In this document: positions 18,890 through 28,788 of the stretch, in pieces
Numbering within the stretch: the first letter of the stretch is position 1
Layout of the letters: the number at the start of each line of letters is the position of its first letter
Origin: Thermococcus celer Vu 13 = JCM 8558
Lineage (GTDB): Archaea > Methanobacteriota_B > Thermococci > Thermococcales > Thermococcaceae
Assembly (NCBI RefSeq): GCF_002214365.1
Contig: NZ_CP014854.1
Location: forward strand, 1,054,001-1,118,000
DNA length: 64,000 nucleotides
Reading direction: 5' to 3'
Made by a program: the position numbers and the translations under genes
The notes under the pieces: model-generated
What the model was told of the DNA's origin: nothing
The model's database searches: none
What the model saw: the letters and a program-made list of their open reading frames with translations, nothing else

Positions 18890-20254
18890 ATGAAGTTCGC
18901 CCACATAGCCGACGTTCACCTCGGCTTCGAGCAGTACCGTCTCCCCTACAGGGCCGCGGAGTTCGCACGGGCCTTTAAGGAGGCCGTTGAGAAGGCGATA
19001 GGGGAGAGGGTTGACTTCATCCTCATCGCCGGGGACCTCTTCCACTCGAGCCGGCCGAGTCCAGAGACCCTGAAGACAGCGATAGAGATCCTGGAGAAGC
19101 CAAAGAAAGCCGGGATTCCGGTATTCGCGATAGAGGGAAACCACGACAGGACGCAGAGAAAGGTCTCAGCCTACAACCTCCTCGAGGGCCTCGGCCTGCT
19201 TCACCTCCTTGGCGTGAGGGACGGGAGGGTGGAGAACGACCACCTGACGAGCGAGAGACTTGGGAACAGGTACCTCGTCAAGGGCGTCTTCGATAAGGGT
19301 GGGAAGAGCGTCGAGATCCACGGATTAAAGTACATGAGCGCCGCCTGGCTGGAGCACAACAAACTGGGCGAGATGTTCAGGCCCGAGGGAGACGCCATCC
19401 TCATGCTCCACCAGGGCATCAAGGAACTCGTCGAGGAGATGATGGGGATCGTCCCCGAGAGCCAGCGCGACTACTTCGAGCTCAAAATGGGCGAGCTGCC
19501 GAAGGGCTACCTCTACTACGCCCTCGGGCACATCCACAGGGAGTTCGTGACGAGCTACGACATCGGGACGCTGGTCTATCCCGGCTCACTCCAGCGCTGG
19601 GACTTCGGCGACTACGAGATCAGGTACCGCTGGAACGGGCGGAGCTTCACACCCCAGGCCGGAACGAGGAAGGGTTTCTACATAGTCGAGGACTTCAAAC
19701 CGAGATTCGTCGAGCTGAGGGTGAGGCCCTTCATAGACATCAAGCTCAGGGCGGACGAGGAAACCGCCAAGAGGGAAGTGAAACAGTTGAGGGAGAAGAT
19801 ACCGCCCGAGGCGTTCGTGAGGCTTGACGTGCGCTGGGAGAGACCCTACGACGTTTCCCAGTTCCGGGAGATTCTGAAGGTTAAGTACCTCTACCTGAGG
19901 ACGCGGTTCGAGAGGAAGGTCGAGGCCGTCAGGGGCGGGAGCGTGCCGAAACCGGAGGAGTACTTCACGCCCGTGGAGCTCAGGGCGATAGGGCTAACCG
20001 GGGAGAAGGGGTTCGATGCGGTGGATGCGGTGGTCGAGCTGTTCATAAGGGCGGGACAGGAGAAAGAGCCCGCCCGGTCCGATGAAAAACCTGAAGAAGA
20101 AACGCACGGGTCGGCAAAGGCAGAAGAAACGGTCAGAGAAACTGAAAAACCCGAAAAGTCAGACAAACCCGGGAAGGTCAGGCAAAAGAAACCCAAACCC
20201 AAGGGAAAACCGACGAGCATCCTCGCCTGGGTCGGTGGTGGAGATGAGGATTGA
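18890..20254 (+). CDS. mre11: DNA double-strand break repair nuclease Mre11
   Basis: Manganese-dependent 3'-5' exonuclease and endonuclease of the Mre11-Rad50 complex. The 454 residues carry all phosphoesterase motifs: D-x-H in IADVHLG (residues 7-13), GDLFH near 48, GNHDR near 84, and the later His motifs MLHQG near 170 and LGHIHRE near 205. The last 80 residues are Lys/Glu/Pro-rich and end in [16 protein letters not shown], a conserved-looking tail. ATG 18890 (MKFAHIADVH) with a GAGGTG Shine-Dalgarno is preferred over the GTG at 18881. It overlaps rad50 by 11 nt. Confidence 0.96.
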   Translation: MKFAHIADVHLGFEQYRLPYRAAEFARAFKEAVEKAIGERVDFILIAGDLFHSSRPSPETLKTAIEILEKPKKAGIPVFAIEGNHDRTQRKVSAYNLLEGLGLLHLLGVRDGRVENDHLTSERLGNRYLVKGVFDKGGKSVEIHGLKYMSAAWLEHNKLGEMFRPEGDAILMLHQGIKELVEEMMGIVPESQRDYFELKMGELPKGYLYYALGHIHREFVTSYDIGTLVYPGSLQRWDFGDYEIRYRWNGRSFTPQAGTRKGFYIVEDFKPRFVELRVRPFIDIKLRADEETAKREVKQLREKIPPEAFVRLDVRWERPYDVSQFREILKVKYLYLRTRFERKVEAVRGGSVPKPEEYFTPVELRAIGLTGEKGFDAVDAVVELFIRAGQEKEPARSDEKPEEETHGSAKAEETVRETEKPEKSDKPGKVRQKKPKPKGKPTSILAWVGGGDED

Positions 20255-22901
20255 GAAGCTCATCGTCAAGGACTTCCGCTCCCACGGGCTGACCAGGGTC
20301 ACCTTCACGAGCGGGATAAACCTGATAATCGGCCAGAACGGGAACGGCAAGAGTTCCCTCCTCGACGCGCTCCTCATTGGCCTCTACTGGCCCAGCAGGC
20401 CCAAGGACCTCAAGAAGGACGATATCCTCCGCGCGGGTGGAACCTCCACCGAGGTGACGGTCTTCTTCGAGAAGGACGGCGTTAGGTACCAGATCCACAG
20501 GAACATAACCCGCGGGATGGCCTTCGCCAAGTACCACGACGGGACCTCGTGGAAGCACGTAACCGAGGCGAGCCAGAGGGCCGTGAGGGACTGGATGGAG
20601 AGGCTCGTCCCCTACGACGTCTTCCTCAACGCGATATACATACGGCAGGGAGAGATAGACGCGATACTCGAGAGCGACGAGAGCAGGGAGAAGGTCGTGA
20701 GGCAGGTTCTCGGCCTTGACAGGTACGAGAACGCCTACAGGAACCTCCTCGAGGTGAGGAAGGAGATAGAGCGCAGGATAAGCTCGGCGGAGGACTACCT
20801 GAAGAGCACGGAGAACCTCGACGGGCTTATGGAGGAGCTGGAGAGGGAGCTCGAGGATACCCTGAGGGAGATAAACGAACTCTCACCGCAGATTCCGGAG
20901 CTGGAGAAGAAACTCGGGGAAGTTGAGAAAAGGCTCGGGGAGCTCGACGCCCTCGCCGAGGAGATAAACGCCCTAAGACTCAAGATAAGGCAGAGGGAAG
21001 GTAACGTGAAGGCCCTCGAGGCGAGGCTCGGAGAGCTGAAGAAAGGAATCGAGGAGATCAGGAAGCGCATTGGGGAGCTGGAGAAGAAAGTGAAGGAATT
21101 TAGAAGGCTAAAGGAGAAAGCAGAGCTCTACCTAAAGCTGGTGGAGTTCAGGAAGCGCTACGCTGACGAAAAGGCGAGGAACGAGAAGCTCGCCGAGGGT
21201 TACAGGACGCAGATAAAGGCTATAGAGGAACGCCTCTCCGAGCTGGGAGAGATGGAAAAGCGCATCAGGGAGCTTGAGAAAAAAAGGGAGGAGCTCAAGG
21301 GCAAGATCGAGGGGCTCGAGGAGAGCGTTAAGGCCTACGAGGAGGTCAGGAGCCTTAAGGGTAACCTGGAGCGGTTGAAAAAGAGGCTCGAGCTCAAACC
21401 GGAGGAGATTGAAAGGCTCGGGAAGGAGATAGAGGCCGCCAAAAGGAGGAAGGACGAGATACAGCGGGAGCTCGAGGAGATAAACGGGAAGAGGGGCGAG
21501 CTGAAGAGCAGAGTTGGAGAGAGGAACAAGGCAATCCTCGAGCTCAAAAAAGCCAAGGGCAGATGTCCGGTCTGCGGCTCGGAGCTGACGGAGGAGCACA
21601 AGCGGGAGCTGATAACGAAGTACCAGCTCGAGGTTAAGGACGTCTTGAGGGAGATAAGGGAACTCGATTCGCGGGAGCAGAAGCTGAGGAGCGAGCTCGT
21701 GAAGGTCGAGGCGACGCTGAAGAGGGAGCGCGAGCTCATATCACAGATGGAGCTCTTCGAACAGATAAAGGAACTTGAGGGCAAGCTGAAAAAATACGAC
21801 CTCGAGGGGCTTAGGAAAGCCGTGGAGGAATGCGACGAACTGAAGGCCGCGCTCGGAGAGGTCGAGGGCGAGCTCAAAAGCCTGAAGACCGAGTTCGGGA
21901 AGGCTAAGGCCCTCGAGAAAAGGAAGGAGGAGCTCAGGAAGAAACTGGAAGCCATCGAGAGGAAGCTCGCGGAACTCGAGGGGGAACTCGCGGAACTCGG
22001 CTTCTCGAGCGTTGGAGAACTCGACGAGAGGGTTAAGGAACTCGAACCTGCTTACAGGAGGTACCTGGAGCTCAAGGGGGCGGAAAGCGAGCTTGAGAGT
22101 GAAAGGAAGCGTCTCGAAAGAACGGAGAAGGAGCTGGCGGAGGCGGAGAAAGAACTCCAAGAGGAATCCTCTTCCCTCAAGGGGCTGAGGGAGAGCCTCC
22201 GGGAGAAAGAGAAACTCTACAGCAAAGAGGAGCACGAGAAGATCAGGGAATCGTTCGTTTCGTTGAGCAGGGAGCTGGCCGGGAAGAGAACCCAGCTAAA
22301 GGAGCTGGAGAAGAAGCGCGACGGGACGATGGAGAAACTCAAGAAGCTCGGAGAGGAGAAGGAGCGCAGGAAGGAAAGGGCGAAAGAGCTCGAGGAGCTG
22401 CGGAAGGCCCGCGAGAGGGTTCAATCGCTGAGGGAGAAGGTGAGGCGCTACAAGGCCATGCTCAAGGAGGAAGCGCTGGCGAAGGTCGGGGAGCTGGCCA
22501 GCGAGATATTCGAGGAGCTGACGGAGGAGAAGTACTCGGGGGTCACCGTTAAGGCGGAAGACAGGGGGATAAGGCTGGGCGTCGTCTACAACGGGAAGGA
22601 ATACGGCCTCGGCTTCCTCAGCGGCGGCGAGAGGATAGCGCTGGGTCTGGCATTCAGGCTGGCGCTGTCGCTTTACCTGGCCGGAGAGATAAGCCTGCTC
22701 ATACTCGACGAGCCCACACCGTACCTCGACGAGGAGAGGAGGAGAAGGCTCGTTGACATAATGGGACGCTACCTGAGGAAGATACCGCAGGTCATAGTGG
22801 TCTCCCACGACGAGGAGCTGAAGGACGCCGCCGACAGGGTGATACGCGTGAGCCTTGAGAACGGCGTCTCCGTGGTCAAAGAGGTCGAGCTGGGGGTGTG
22901 A
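20244..22901 (+). CDS. rad50: DNA double-strand break repair ATPase Rad50
   Basis: SMC-like ATPase partner of Mre11. The 885 residues are arranged as an N-terminal ATPase half with Walker [10 protein letters not shown] near 30-38, a long Lys/Glu/Leu-rich coiled coil, a zinc hook CPVC (C441, C444), a returning coiled coil, then the signature LSGGER near 792 and Walker [15 protein letters not shown]. The first ATG with the natural start [11 protein letters not shown] is at 20244. In-frame codons back to 20082 lie inside mre11 and code for a Lys-rich non-homologous stretch. The stop overlaps the region just before nurA. Confidence 0.96.
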   Translation: MRIEKLIVKDFRSHGLTRVTFTSGINLIIGQNGNGKSSLLDALLIGLYWPSRPKDLKKDDILRAGGTSTEVTVFFEKDGVRYQIHRNITRGMAFAKYHDGTSWKHVTEASQRAVRDWMERLVPYDVFLNAIYIRQGEIDAILESDESREKVVRQVLGLDRYENAYRNLLEVRKEIERRISSAEDYLKSTENLDGLMEELERELEDTLREINELSPQIPELEKKLGEVEKRLGELDALAEEINALRLKIRQREGNVKALEARLGELKKGIEEIRKRIGELEKKVKEFRRLKEKAELYLKLVEFRKRYADEKARNEKLAEGYRTQIKAIEERLSELGEMEKRIRELEKKREELKGKIEGLEESVKAYEEVRSLKGNLERLKKRLELKPEEIERLGKEIEAAKRRKDEIQRELEEINGKRGELKSRVGERNKAILELKKAKGRCPVCGSELTEEHKRELITKYQLEVKDVLREIRELDSREQKLRSELVKVEATLKRERELISQMELFEQIKELEGKLKKYDLEGLRKAVEECDELKAALGEVEGELKSLKTEFGKAKALEKRKEELRKKLEAIERKLAELEGELAELGFSSVGELDERVKELEPAYRRYLELKGAESELESERKRLERTEKELAEAEKELQEESSSLKGLRESLREKEKLYSKEEHEKIRESFVSLSRELAGKRTQLKELEKKRDGTMEKLKKLGEEKERRKERAKELEELRKARERVQSLREKVRRYKAMLKEEALAKVGELASEIFEELTEEKYSGVTVKAEDRGIRLGVVYNGKEYGLGFLSGGERIALGLAFRLALSLYLAGEISLLILDEPTPYLDEERRRRLVDIMGRYLRKIPQVIVVSHDEELKDAADRVIRVSLENGVSVVKEVELGV

Positions 22902-22903
22902 GG

Positions 22904-24223
22904 ATGGGCTACCGACTTCTGGACAGGGAGAGCGTTAGGGAGATAGAGAAAAAGCTGTTAAAGGGTTACAACGAGGCCCTTGAAAAGCTTCAGAGGATAG
23001 AGTGGCGGGAACTGCCGGAGAGACGGAGGAGCAGGGTCTACGCCATCGACGGGAGCCAGGGAAAGCAGAGGCTCAGCGGAACGATATTCTACGCCGTCTC
23101 GAGCTACGCCTTCGGCAACGGTCCTGCCTACAGGTTAATCTACGCCAACGCCATGCTCTACAACCATGGCATCTCGGACCAGATAATCCGACTCCAGATG
23201 GAGACCCTCGAGAACAAGCTGGGCTTCCTCGCGGGGGAGATGGGGAAAGTCGACTACGTCATGATGGACGGGACGCTGACGGGCTCGCTCACGAGGCCGC
23301 CGGTCTATCCCGAGAGCGTGAAGGGGATAACGACGATAAGGAGCGCCCTGGGTGAGGGATCGCTAAAGGAGCTCGTAGAGCGCTTCATCGGGGAGCTGGG
23401 GGAGCACTACGAGGAGCTGGAAGAGAAACTGGGGAAGGGCGGCAAGGTAAACGGCGGGGTGATTCTGGCGGACGAGGTTCTCAGGGACTACTCCGAGTAT
23501 TACACCGCGATGGAAGGCAAGGAGATGGTCACCTACGACGGCGCTTTCAGGGAGATGAGAAAGGCCCTCGACGGGAAGGAAGACACCGTAAAGGTGATGG
23601 AGATACTCGAGAACCTCAGGGAGTACGCGGAGAGAAAACGCCTCTCCCTCGACGACGCCAGAAACGCCGTTCACGTCGTCCTCGGCTACCTCGAGTACCT
23701 CTACTCCCTCGAGAGGCTCCTTAAGGGTGATTTCGATCTCGTCTACGTCGCCAAGAGCTTCTACAACAGGAAGCTGACCGGGAAGCTCGACATAGACATC
23801 GTCGACGTGCCCTACCTGGATGCGTACCTCAGAAGAACCTACGGCGAAGAGGTGCCGGGTTACTACGTGATAACCCAGGGCGGGAAGGCCATAAGCCACA
23901 GGATGCCGAAGGTCCTCAGGGAGAGGTTCCCGACCGTCGAGCGCTTCATAGAGAAGGGCGTTCCGATGGCCTACATCCGGACGATGAAGGGCGGCGTCAT
24001 ATACCTCCTCCAGAGTAACCGGAAGATAGACGACGACCTCCTGGCCGAGATCCTCTGGCACGAGGGGAACGGCTACTTCAGGCCGCTCCAGAGGGCCCAC
24101 GAGGGGGTCAAAATCGAGAAGAAGGCCTTCGAGGCCGAGCTGAACGCCATGCTGAACATAATAAAGGCGGAGAGGCCCGAACTGAGGGCCTTCCTGAAGT
24201 ACGGGCGGAGCCCGCTGGAGTGA
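22904..24223 (+). CDS. nurA: NurA 5'-3' nuclease
   Basis: Single- and double-strand DNA nuclease that partners HerA in end resection. The 439-residue protein has the NurA fold with the manganese-binding Asp in [10 protein letters not shown] near residue 47 and a second Asp in [10 protein letters not shown] near 119. A further conserved Asp lies in the C-terminal third ([17 protein letters not shown], about 305-320). The ATG at 22904, with GTGAGG overlapping the rad50 stop, is preferred over the GTG at 22898. It closes the herA-mre11-rad50-nurA operon. Confidence 0.94.
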   Translation: MGYRLLDRESVREIEKKLLKGYNEALEKLQRIEWRELPERRRSRVYAIDGSQGKQRLSGTIFYAVSSYAFGNGPAYRLIYANAMLYNHGISDQIIRLQMETLENKLGFLAGEMGKVDYVMMDGTLTGSLTRPPVYPESVKGITTIRSALGEGSLKELVERFIGELGEHYEELEEKLGKGGKVNGGVILADEVLRDYSEYYTAMEGKEMVTYDGAFREMRKALDGKEDTVKVMEILENLREYAERKRLSLDDARNAVHVVLGYLEYLYSLERLLKGDFDLVYVAKSFYNRKLTGKLDIDIVDVPYLDAYLRRTYGEEVPGYYVITQGGKAISHRMPKVLRERFPTVERFIEKGVPMAYIRTMKGGVIYLLQSNRKIDDDLLAEILWHEGNGYFRPLQRAHEGVKIEKKAFEAELNAMLNIIKAERPELRAFLKYGRSPLE

Positions 24224-24321
24224 GTTACGGGAAGTCGTGAAGGGATGACTGAAAAAGAGGGTTACCTAAAGAAATTCCGAAACTCCAAATAAAGAACAGG
24301 AACAAAAGAAAAATCAAACCA

Positions 24322-26271
24322 TCAGGAGACCGATGCACTGAACGTCGCCAGGATCCGCAGGTAGGAGTCATCGACGCCGTTCATGTACGCTTTTATCTTT
24401 CCGCTCGTTCCCCACCTGTCCCGGCCGGCCAGAACGATGACGACCTGTCCGTTCGCCCAGACGTCGGTTTTGACGAAGGTTCCCCTCTCCCCTTTTCTAA
24501 CGGCATCCTGTTCCTCGGTCGTTAAAACCTCCCTGACGTAGCCGCCAACGCCGTCGTAGGCATCGGGACCGCCGAGAATGATGACGACCTTCGAATCCTC
24601 GTACGCCTTGAAGTCGCCGGCGGTGACCCTCTTCACGGGGAGACCGAGCGCCTCAAGCTGAGAGGCCAGACTCTCACCCCTTATGCCCCAGTCTATGTCG
24701 TTGGCGAGGACTATGACCTCGGGCATCTCAACCGGTTTGTAGTTCACGACCCAATCGACGAGTTCCTTAAGGACGGAGAGCTCATCGGAGCCCCCAGCTT
24801 CAAGTTCCAGCGAACTGTAGACGGCACGGTAGTCTCCCTCCGTGGCCAGTATTCCACCGCTGTAGTCCTCAGTGTGGGCGAGGAGGATCGGGACACGACC
24901 TCTGAGGGCCTGGAGGAGCCTGATCCGCTCAAGGAGCCCCCTCTTAACGCTCAGCTCAACATCCTCGCCATCGTGGTTCACAGCAACGCCGTCATCCGTG
25001 ACCTCCATCGAGGCGACGAGATTCGGCAGTTCCATTGAGGCCGAGAGCGAGAAGTTGAACTGCACGCCCGTGAGGTTCTTTATTGACTCCACCAGCTCCA
25101 GCATCCTGGAGTTCTCCGCGATGGAGCGCGAGACGCTCCTCCTGGCTATGCCGAACTGAACGGGGGAGAGCACGCACTGCCAGCCGACGGTGGAGTACGC
25201 GGTAACGTCGATGGTGCCACCGCTGAACGGTCCTTCCTTTGAGAGCACGAGGGAATAACCGGTGTTCACGAAGGGGAGCATCACGGAGGCGTTAGAAAGG
25301 TTAAAACTACCTTTGAGGGAGTTCGCAATAGTCAGTGAGTCGAGGCCGAGGAGCCCGGTCAGGCCCGCTGAACCGTTAATACCACCGAGATGCCCTGAAT
25401 TGGTTGCGTCGAAGAGCGTTCCGGCCGTGACGATGAGGCCGGCGTGGGTGCCCTTGAGGTAATCCTCGAGGGCCGAGATCTCCTCGCCCGAGAGACCCCA
25501 GTCGGGGAGCCAGAGGTTCGAGAGTATCACGGCGTCCGGTTGAAAGCTCTGCAGGGCGTTGACAAGCTCATCCGGTGAGACTATCCTTATGTTGTAGTAC
25601 TTCGCGAGCTCCTCCCAGTGATGGTCGGAGAGCATCCATGGCTTCAGGGCCCTTAATGGCTCCGCAACGGCCTCGAAGTCGGAGAGGTTGTAGTGGTAGA
25701 AACTTCTGGAGGCATTGAACTGAGCCATCAGTGACTCAAGAGACTTCTCGAAGGCCATGGCCTCGACAGAGGGGTCGACTATCAGGATCCTGGGCCCATC
25801 GGGGTTGGCGACGTAGTAGGAGTAAACCGGGCTGTACGAAACGTGCCCCTCGGCATCGGTAACGGCTATCTTGAACTCAACCCTGCTCCCGGGCGGCGCA
25901 CCCGGTAGGGTTGCCTCCCGGTAGAAGACGTAGAAATCCTGGCTCTCACCGTAGAAGCGATGTATTATGGACTGGTAAATGGACCAGTTTTCCCCCGCCG
26001 CTGCCTTTGTGACGTAGGCTTGCTTCCAGTCCCCGCCGTTTACCCTGTAGTAGGCCTCGATTCTGCCCTTTCCTGTGGTGACCCCGAAGTCGTCGGCGAT
26101 GTAGAAGTAGACCTTGAACATCTCATAGGGAGCAACGACGAAACCCCTGGGGACGTTGCCCACTATTATAATCGGCGGCATGGGCTCCGAGACCACCACC
26201 ACGGGGGAAGCGGAGGGGAGGAGTATGCCAAGCAGCAGCACTATTACGAAAACCGCCTTGAGCCTATCCAT
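24322..26271 (-). CDS. Secreted surface protein of unknown function
   Basis: A 649-residue protein with a signal peptide (hydrophobic residues 5-23, then SASPVVVVSE). An Ig-like beta domain occupies about 30-160 (YFYIADDFGV, YYRVNGGDW). A region near 190-330 (DGPRILIVDPS, PDAVILSNLWLP, LEDYLKGTHAGLIVTAG) resembles glutamine-amidotransferase-like or ThuA-like Rossmann folds without a clear catalytic Cys. The end, VVIILGGPDAYDGVGGYV and VVIVLAGRDRWGTSGKI, resembles the C-terminal module of Thermococcales S-layer-type proteins. It is divergent from an ABC transporter. The function is unknown; it is probably extracellular or S-layer-associated. Confidence 0.75.
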   Translation of the reverse strand: MDRLKAVFVIVLLLGILLPSASPVVVVSEPMPPIIIVGNVPRGFVVAPYEMFKVYFYIADDFGVTTGKGRIEAYYRVNGGDWKQAYVTKAAAGENWSIYQSIIHRFYGESQDFYVFYREATLPGAPPGSRVEFKIAVTDAEGHVSYSPVYSYYVANPDGPRILIVDPSVEAMAFEKSLESLMAQFNASRSFYHYNLSDFEAVAEPLRALKPWMLSDHHWEELAKYYNIRIVSPDELVNALQSFQPDAVILSNLWLPDWGLSGEEISALEDYLKGTHAGLIVTAGTLFDATNSGHLGGINGSAGLTGLLGLDSLTIANSLKGSFNLSNASVMLPFVNTGYSLVLSKEGPFSGGTIDVTAYSTVGWQCVLSPVQFGIARRSVSRSIAENSRMLELVESIKNLTGVQFNFSLSASMELPNLVASMEVTDDGVAVNHDGEDVELSVKRGLLERIRLLQALRGRVPILLAHTEDYSGGILATEGDYRAVYSSLELEAGGSDELSVLKELVDWVVNYKPVEMPEVIVLANDIDWGIRGESLASQLEALGLPVKRVTAGDFKAYEDSKVVIILGGPDAYDGVGGYVREVLTTEEQDAVRKGERGTFVKTDVWANGQVVIVLAGRDRWGTSGKIKAYMNGVDDSYLRILATFSASVS

Positions 26272-26303
26272 TCAGCTCACCCCATGATGTTAACGCTTTT
26301 GAA

Positions 26304-26333
26304 CTATTTATACTTAGTCCGAAATCTTTAAAC
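26304..26333. promoter_or_regulatory. Back-to-back promoters: secreted protein and ABC transporter
   Basis: Leftward TATA: minus strand AGTATAAATAG (26304-26314). Rightward TATA: ATCTTTAAAC (26324-26333). The two cores are only about 10 bases apart, so one regulator could control both. The rightward TATA is about 20-25 nt from the ATGs at 26351/26357, implying an essentially leaderless transporter mRNA. Confidence 0.6.
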
Positions 26334-26350
26334 GGCTGGACAAATAATCC

Positions 26351-27373
26351 ATGGTCATGAAGAAGTGGCTCCCGACGCTGACGGCGCTCTCCCTTGCGGC
26401 GGTGTTCCTCGGACTCTACATCGGCTCAGTGAGCTTAACGCCTTCCGATGTTACATCGAGCGTAGCCTACGGCGTGGAATCCACCCTCTCCCGGGCGTTC
26501 CATTTCGTAAAACCCGGGAGGACCCCGAAGGCCTTCATCATAGTCTGGGAGCTCCGCCTTCCGAGGGTCCTGCTGGCGTATCTCGTTGGCGCGTCCCTGG
26601 CGAGCGCGGGGGTCGCCAGTCAGGCCCTCTTCAGAAACCCGCTTGCGGACCCGTACATAATAGGGGTTAGCGCCGGAGCAGGAATAGGCGCCGCCTTGGG
26701 TGCGATCTACGCCCCGTCCCAGATGGGAACCCTCGCCCTCGTCTCGGCGCTCCTTTCCGTGTTCCTGGTCTACGCGGTCTCGAGGGTCGACGGCCACGTT
26801 CCCGTTGATACGCTCCTCTTAGCCGGGATAGCCTACGGCTTCCTCGCGAGCGCCGTGACGTGGTACCTCGTGCTGAGCCAGGGCGAAAGGGCCCACGTGA
26901 CCTGGATGTGGCTCATGGGTAGCTTCAACGGCGCTGATTGGAGAGACGTGGGCGAGATGTTCTTCGTCTCCCTCCTCGGCATAGGATTCCTCGTCTGGAA
27001 GTGGAGGGAGCTCAACCTGATACTCTTCGGGGAGGAGAGCATAGCCCTCGGCCTCGACGTCCACTTTTACAGAAAGCTCTTCATCGGGGCCACGGCCCTC
27101 CTGACGGCCTTCGCGGTCTCGACGTCGGGCATAATCGGCTTCGTTGGCCTCGTGAGCCCCCACGTAGTCCGCCTCATCCTCGGGCCCAACCACAGGAACC
27201 TGACGCCGGCGAGCGCCCTCTTCGGCGGTTCCCTCCTCGTCCTCGCCGATCTGATAGCCAGGACCGCCGCGAGGCCGACCGAGATACCCGTCGGGATAGT
27301 GACGGCGCTCATGGGGGCGCCATTCTTCCTCTACCTCCTCGTGAAGCACAAGAGGGGGGAGCTGTACTCATGA
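26351..27373 (+). CDS. FecCD-type ABC transporter permease (iron-siderophore/cobalamin family)
   Basis: The membrane subunit of an importer of the BtuC/FecCD/FhuB family, which moves metal-chelate or vitamin B12-like cargo. The 340-residue protein has about ten hydrophobic segments. Family motifs are LRLPRVLLAYLVGASLASAG near residue 65-85, RNPLADPYIIGVSAGAGIGA near 97-117, and FVGLVSPHVVRLILGPNHR near 263-282, the site that docks the ATPase. The start ATG is 26351 or 26357, with no obvious Shine-Dalgarno, consistent with a leaderless mRNA. It overlaps the ATPase gene (ATGA). No substrate-binding protein gene is adjacent, so the cargo cannot be named. Confidence 0.9.
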   Translation: MVMKKWLPTLTALSLAAVFLGLYIGSVSLTPSDVTSSVAYGVESTLSRAFHFVKPGRTPKAFIIVWELRLPRVLLAYLVGASLASAGVASQALFRNPLADPYIIGVSAGAGIGAALGAIYAPSQMGTLALVSALLSVFLVYAVSRVDGHVPVDTLLLAGIAYGFLASAVTWYLVLSQGERAHVTWMWLMGSFNGADWRDVGEMFFVSLLGIGFLVWKWRELNLILFGEESIALGLDVHFYRKLFIGATALLTAFAVSTSGIIGFVGLVSPHVVRLILGPNHRNLTPASALFGGSLLVLADLIARTAARPTEIPVGIVTALMGAPFFLYLLVKHKRGELYS

Positions 27374-28101
27374 GCAGGCTCGAGGTGAGCGTCTCCTTCG
27401 CCTACGGAGAGAGGGAAGCTCTCAGGGAGGTGGAGTTCACCGCGGAGAGGGGAGAGTTCTTAGCCGTAATCGGGCCCAACGGGGCCGGGAAATCGACGCT
27501 TCTGAAGTGCATGGTCGGGATTCTAAGGCCCAAGGGGAGGGTAACCTTCGACGGAAGGAACATCCTCGAGCTCAAGCCGAGGGAGAGGGCGAAACTGATA
27601 ACCTACGTGCCTCAGAGCTCGATTCCCGAGTTCGCGTTTACCATTGAAGAGTTCGTCGAGCTCGGAACCTACGCGACCAGGGGGGACGTTGAGGGGGCCC
27701 TAAAGAGGGTCGGCCTCTGGGAGCGCAGGGGTGAACAGATAACGGCGCTGAGCGGCGGGGAGTACCAGCTCGCGCTTATAGCGAGGGCGCTGGCGCAGGG
27801 GAGCGAGACGATCCTCCTCGACGAGCCCACGAGCCACCTCGACATCAACCACGCCCTCGGGATAATGGAGCTGTTGCGGGAGCTCAGCGGGGAGAAGGTG
27901 ATAATAGCGGTTCTCCACGACCTCAACCTGGCCCTGCGCTACGCCGACAGGCTGATCCTGCTCCACGGCGGAAGAAAGGCCTGGGAGGGGAAACCAGACG
28001 AACTGGAACCCGAAATCATCGAAAGGGTCTACGGCGTAACCGCGAGGATAGTCGAGGTGGACGGTCACAGGGTGATCCTGCCGGAACTCGCAAAGGTTTA
28101 A
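27370..28101 (+). CDS. FecE-type ABC transporter ATP-binding protein
   Basis: The cytoplasmic ATPase of the importer, 243 residues. Walker A GPNGAGKST is near residues 34-42, the Q-loop VPQSS near 80, the signature LSGGEYQLA near 127-135, and Walker B with D-loop TILLDEPTSHLD near 147-158. The H-loop is VLHDLN near 179. This is the canonical BtuD/FecE layout. It starts at the ATG overlapping the permease stop, so the two are translationally coupled. Codons upstream in frame are inside the permease gene and are not part of it. Confidence 0.93.
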   Translation: MSRLEVSVSFAYGEREALREVEFTAERGEFLAVIGPNGAGKSTLLKCMVGILRPKGRVTFDGRNILELKPRERAKLITYVPQSSIPEFAFTIEEFVELGTYATRGDVEGALKRVGLWERRGEQITALSGGEYQLALIARALAQGSETILLDEPTSHLDINHALGIMELLRELSGEKVIIAVLHDLNLALRYADRLILLHGGRKAWEGKPDELEPEIIERVYGVTARIVEVDGHRVILPELAKV

Positions 28102-28104
28102 AAC
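28096..28104 (+). promoter_or_regulatory. TATA box for psmB
   Basis: AAAGGTTTAAAACCC overlaps the ABC ATPase stop codon and lies about 32-40 nt before the proteasome ATG at 28136, with AGGGTGAGAG as the Shine-Dalgarno in between. Confidence 0.6.
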
Positions 28105-28135
28105 CCAAGGGAGAAAGAGAAGGTAGGGTGAGAGA

Positions 28136-28738
28136 ATGGAGACGAAGAAAACCGGAACCACCACCGTGGGAATAAAGGCGAGGGACGGCGTCGTCCTGGC
28201 AGCGGATACCCAGGCCTCGCTCGATCACATGGTCGAGACCCTCAACATCAAGAAGATAGTCCCGATAACCGACAGGATAGCGATAACCACCGCCGGGAGC
28301 GTCGGCGACGTCCAGGCCCTCGCGAGGATGCTCGAGGCCGAGGCTCGCTACTACCGCTTCACCTGGAACAGGCCCATGAGCACGAAGGCGATGGCCAACC
28401 TGCTCAGCAACGTCCTGAACGAGAACAAGTGGTTCCCCTACCTCGTCCAGATAATCATCGGCGGCTACGTTGATGAGCCGACCCTTGCCAACCTCGACCC
28501 GATGGGCGGCCTCGTCTTCGACGACTACACCGCGACCGGCTCCGGAAGCCCCTTCGCCATAGCCATCATCGAGGACGGCTTCAAGAAGGACATGAGCGTC
28601 GAGGAGGCCAGGGAGCTCGCCGTCAGGGCGGTCAGGACGGCCGGAAAGAGGGACGTTTACACGGGCGACAGGAAGGTGCAGGTCGTCGTCATAACGAAGG
28701 ACGGCATGAAGGAGGAGTTCGTGGAGTTCAACGAGTGA
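28136..28738 (+). CDS. psmB: Proteasome subunit beta (proteolytic core)
   Basis: The catalytic beta subunit of the 20S proteasome, which degrades proteins fed by PAN. The 200-residue precursor has a short propeptide, METKKTG, cut before Thr8 in [13 protein letters not shown]; Thr8 becomes the N-terminal nucleophile. The catalytic Asp (LAADTQAS) and Lys (IKKIVPI) are present, as is the GSGSPFAI segment near residue 140. Thermococcales usually have two beta subunits. I cannot say which subtype (PsmB1 or PsmB2) this is without alignment, although the intact active-site Thr and propeptide suggest a processed, active form. Confidence 0.95.
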   Translation: METKKTGTTTVGIKARDGVVLAADTQASLDHMVETLNIKKIVPITDRIAITTAGSVGDVQALARMLEAEARYYRFTWNRPMSTKAMANLLSNVLNENKWFPYLVQIIIGGYVDEPTLANLDPMGGLVFDDYTATGSGSPFAIAIIEDGFKKDMSVEEARELAVRAVRTAGKRDVYTGDRKVQVVVITKDGMKEEFVEFNE

Positions 28739-28772
28739 AGGGTTAAGCTGACTCCAGGCTCCTTTTAACCCT
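28739..28772 (+). other. Inverted repeat after psmB
   Basis: AGGGTTAA and TTAACCCT (eight perfect pairs) flank 18 bases immediately after the psmB stop. The right arm overlaps CTTTTAACCC, a plausible TATA for the next gene (ATG 28789). The element may therefore be part of a promoter, a 3' end structure, or both. Confidence 0.4.
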
Positions 28773-28788
28773 CTTTCGGGTCGATAGC

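Noticed and set aside
20082-20243. 54-residue N-terminal extension of Rad50
   Set aside because: It is the mre11 3' end in another frame; Rad50 naturally starts [11 protein letters not shown].
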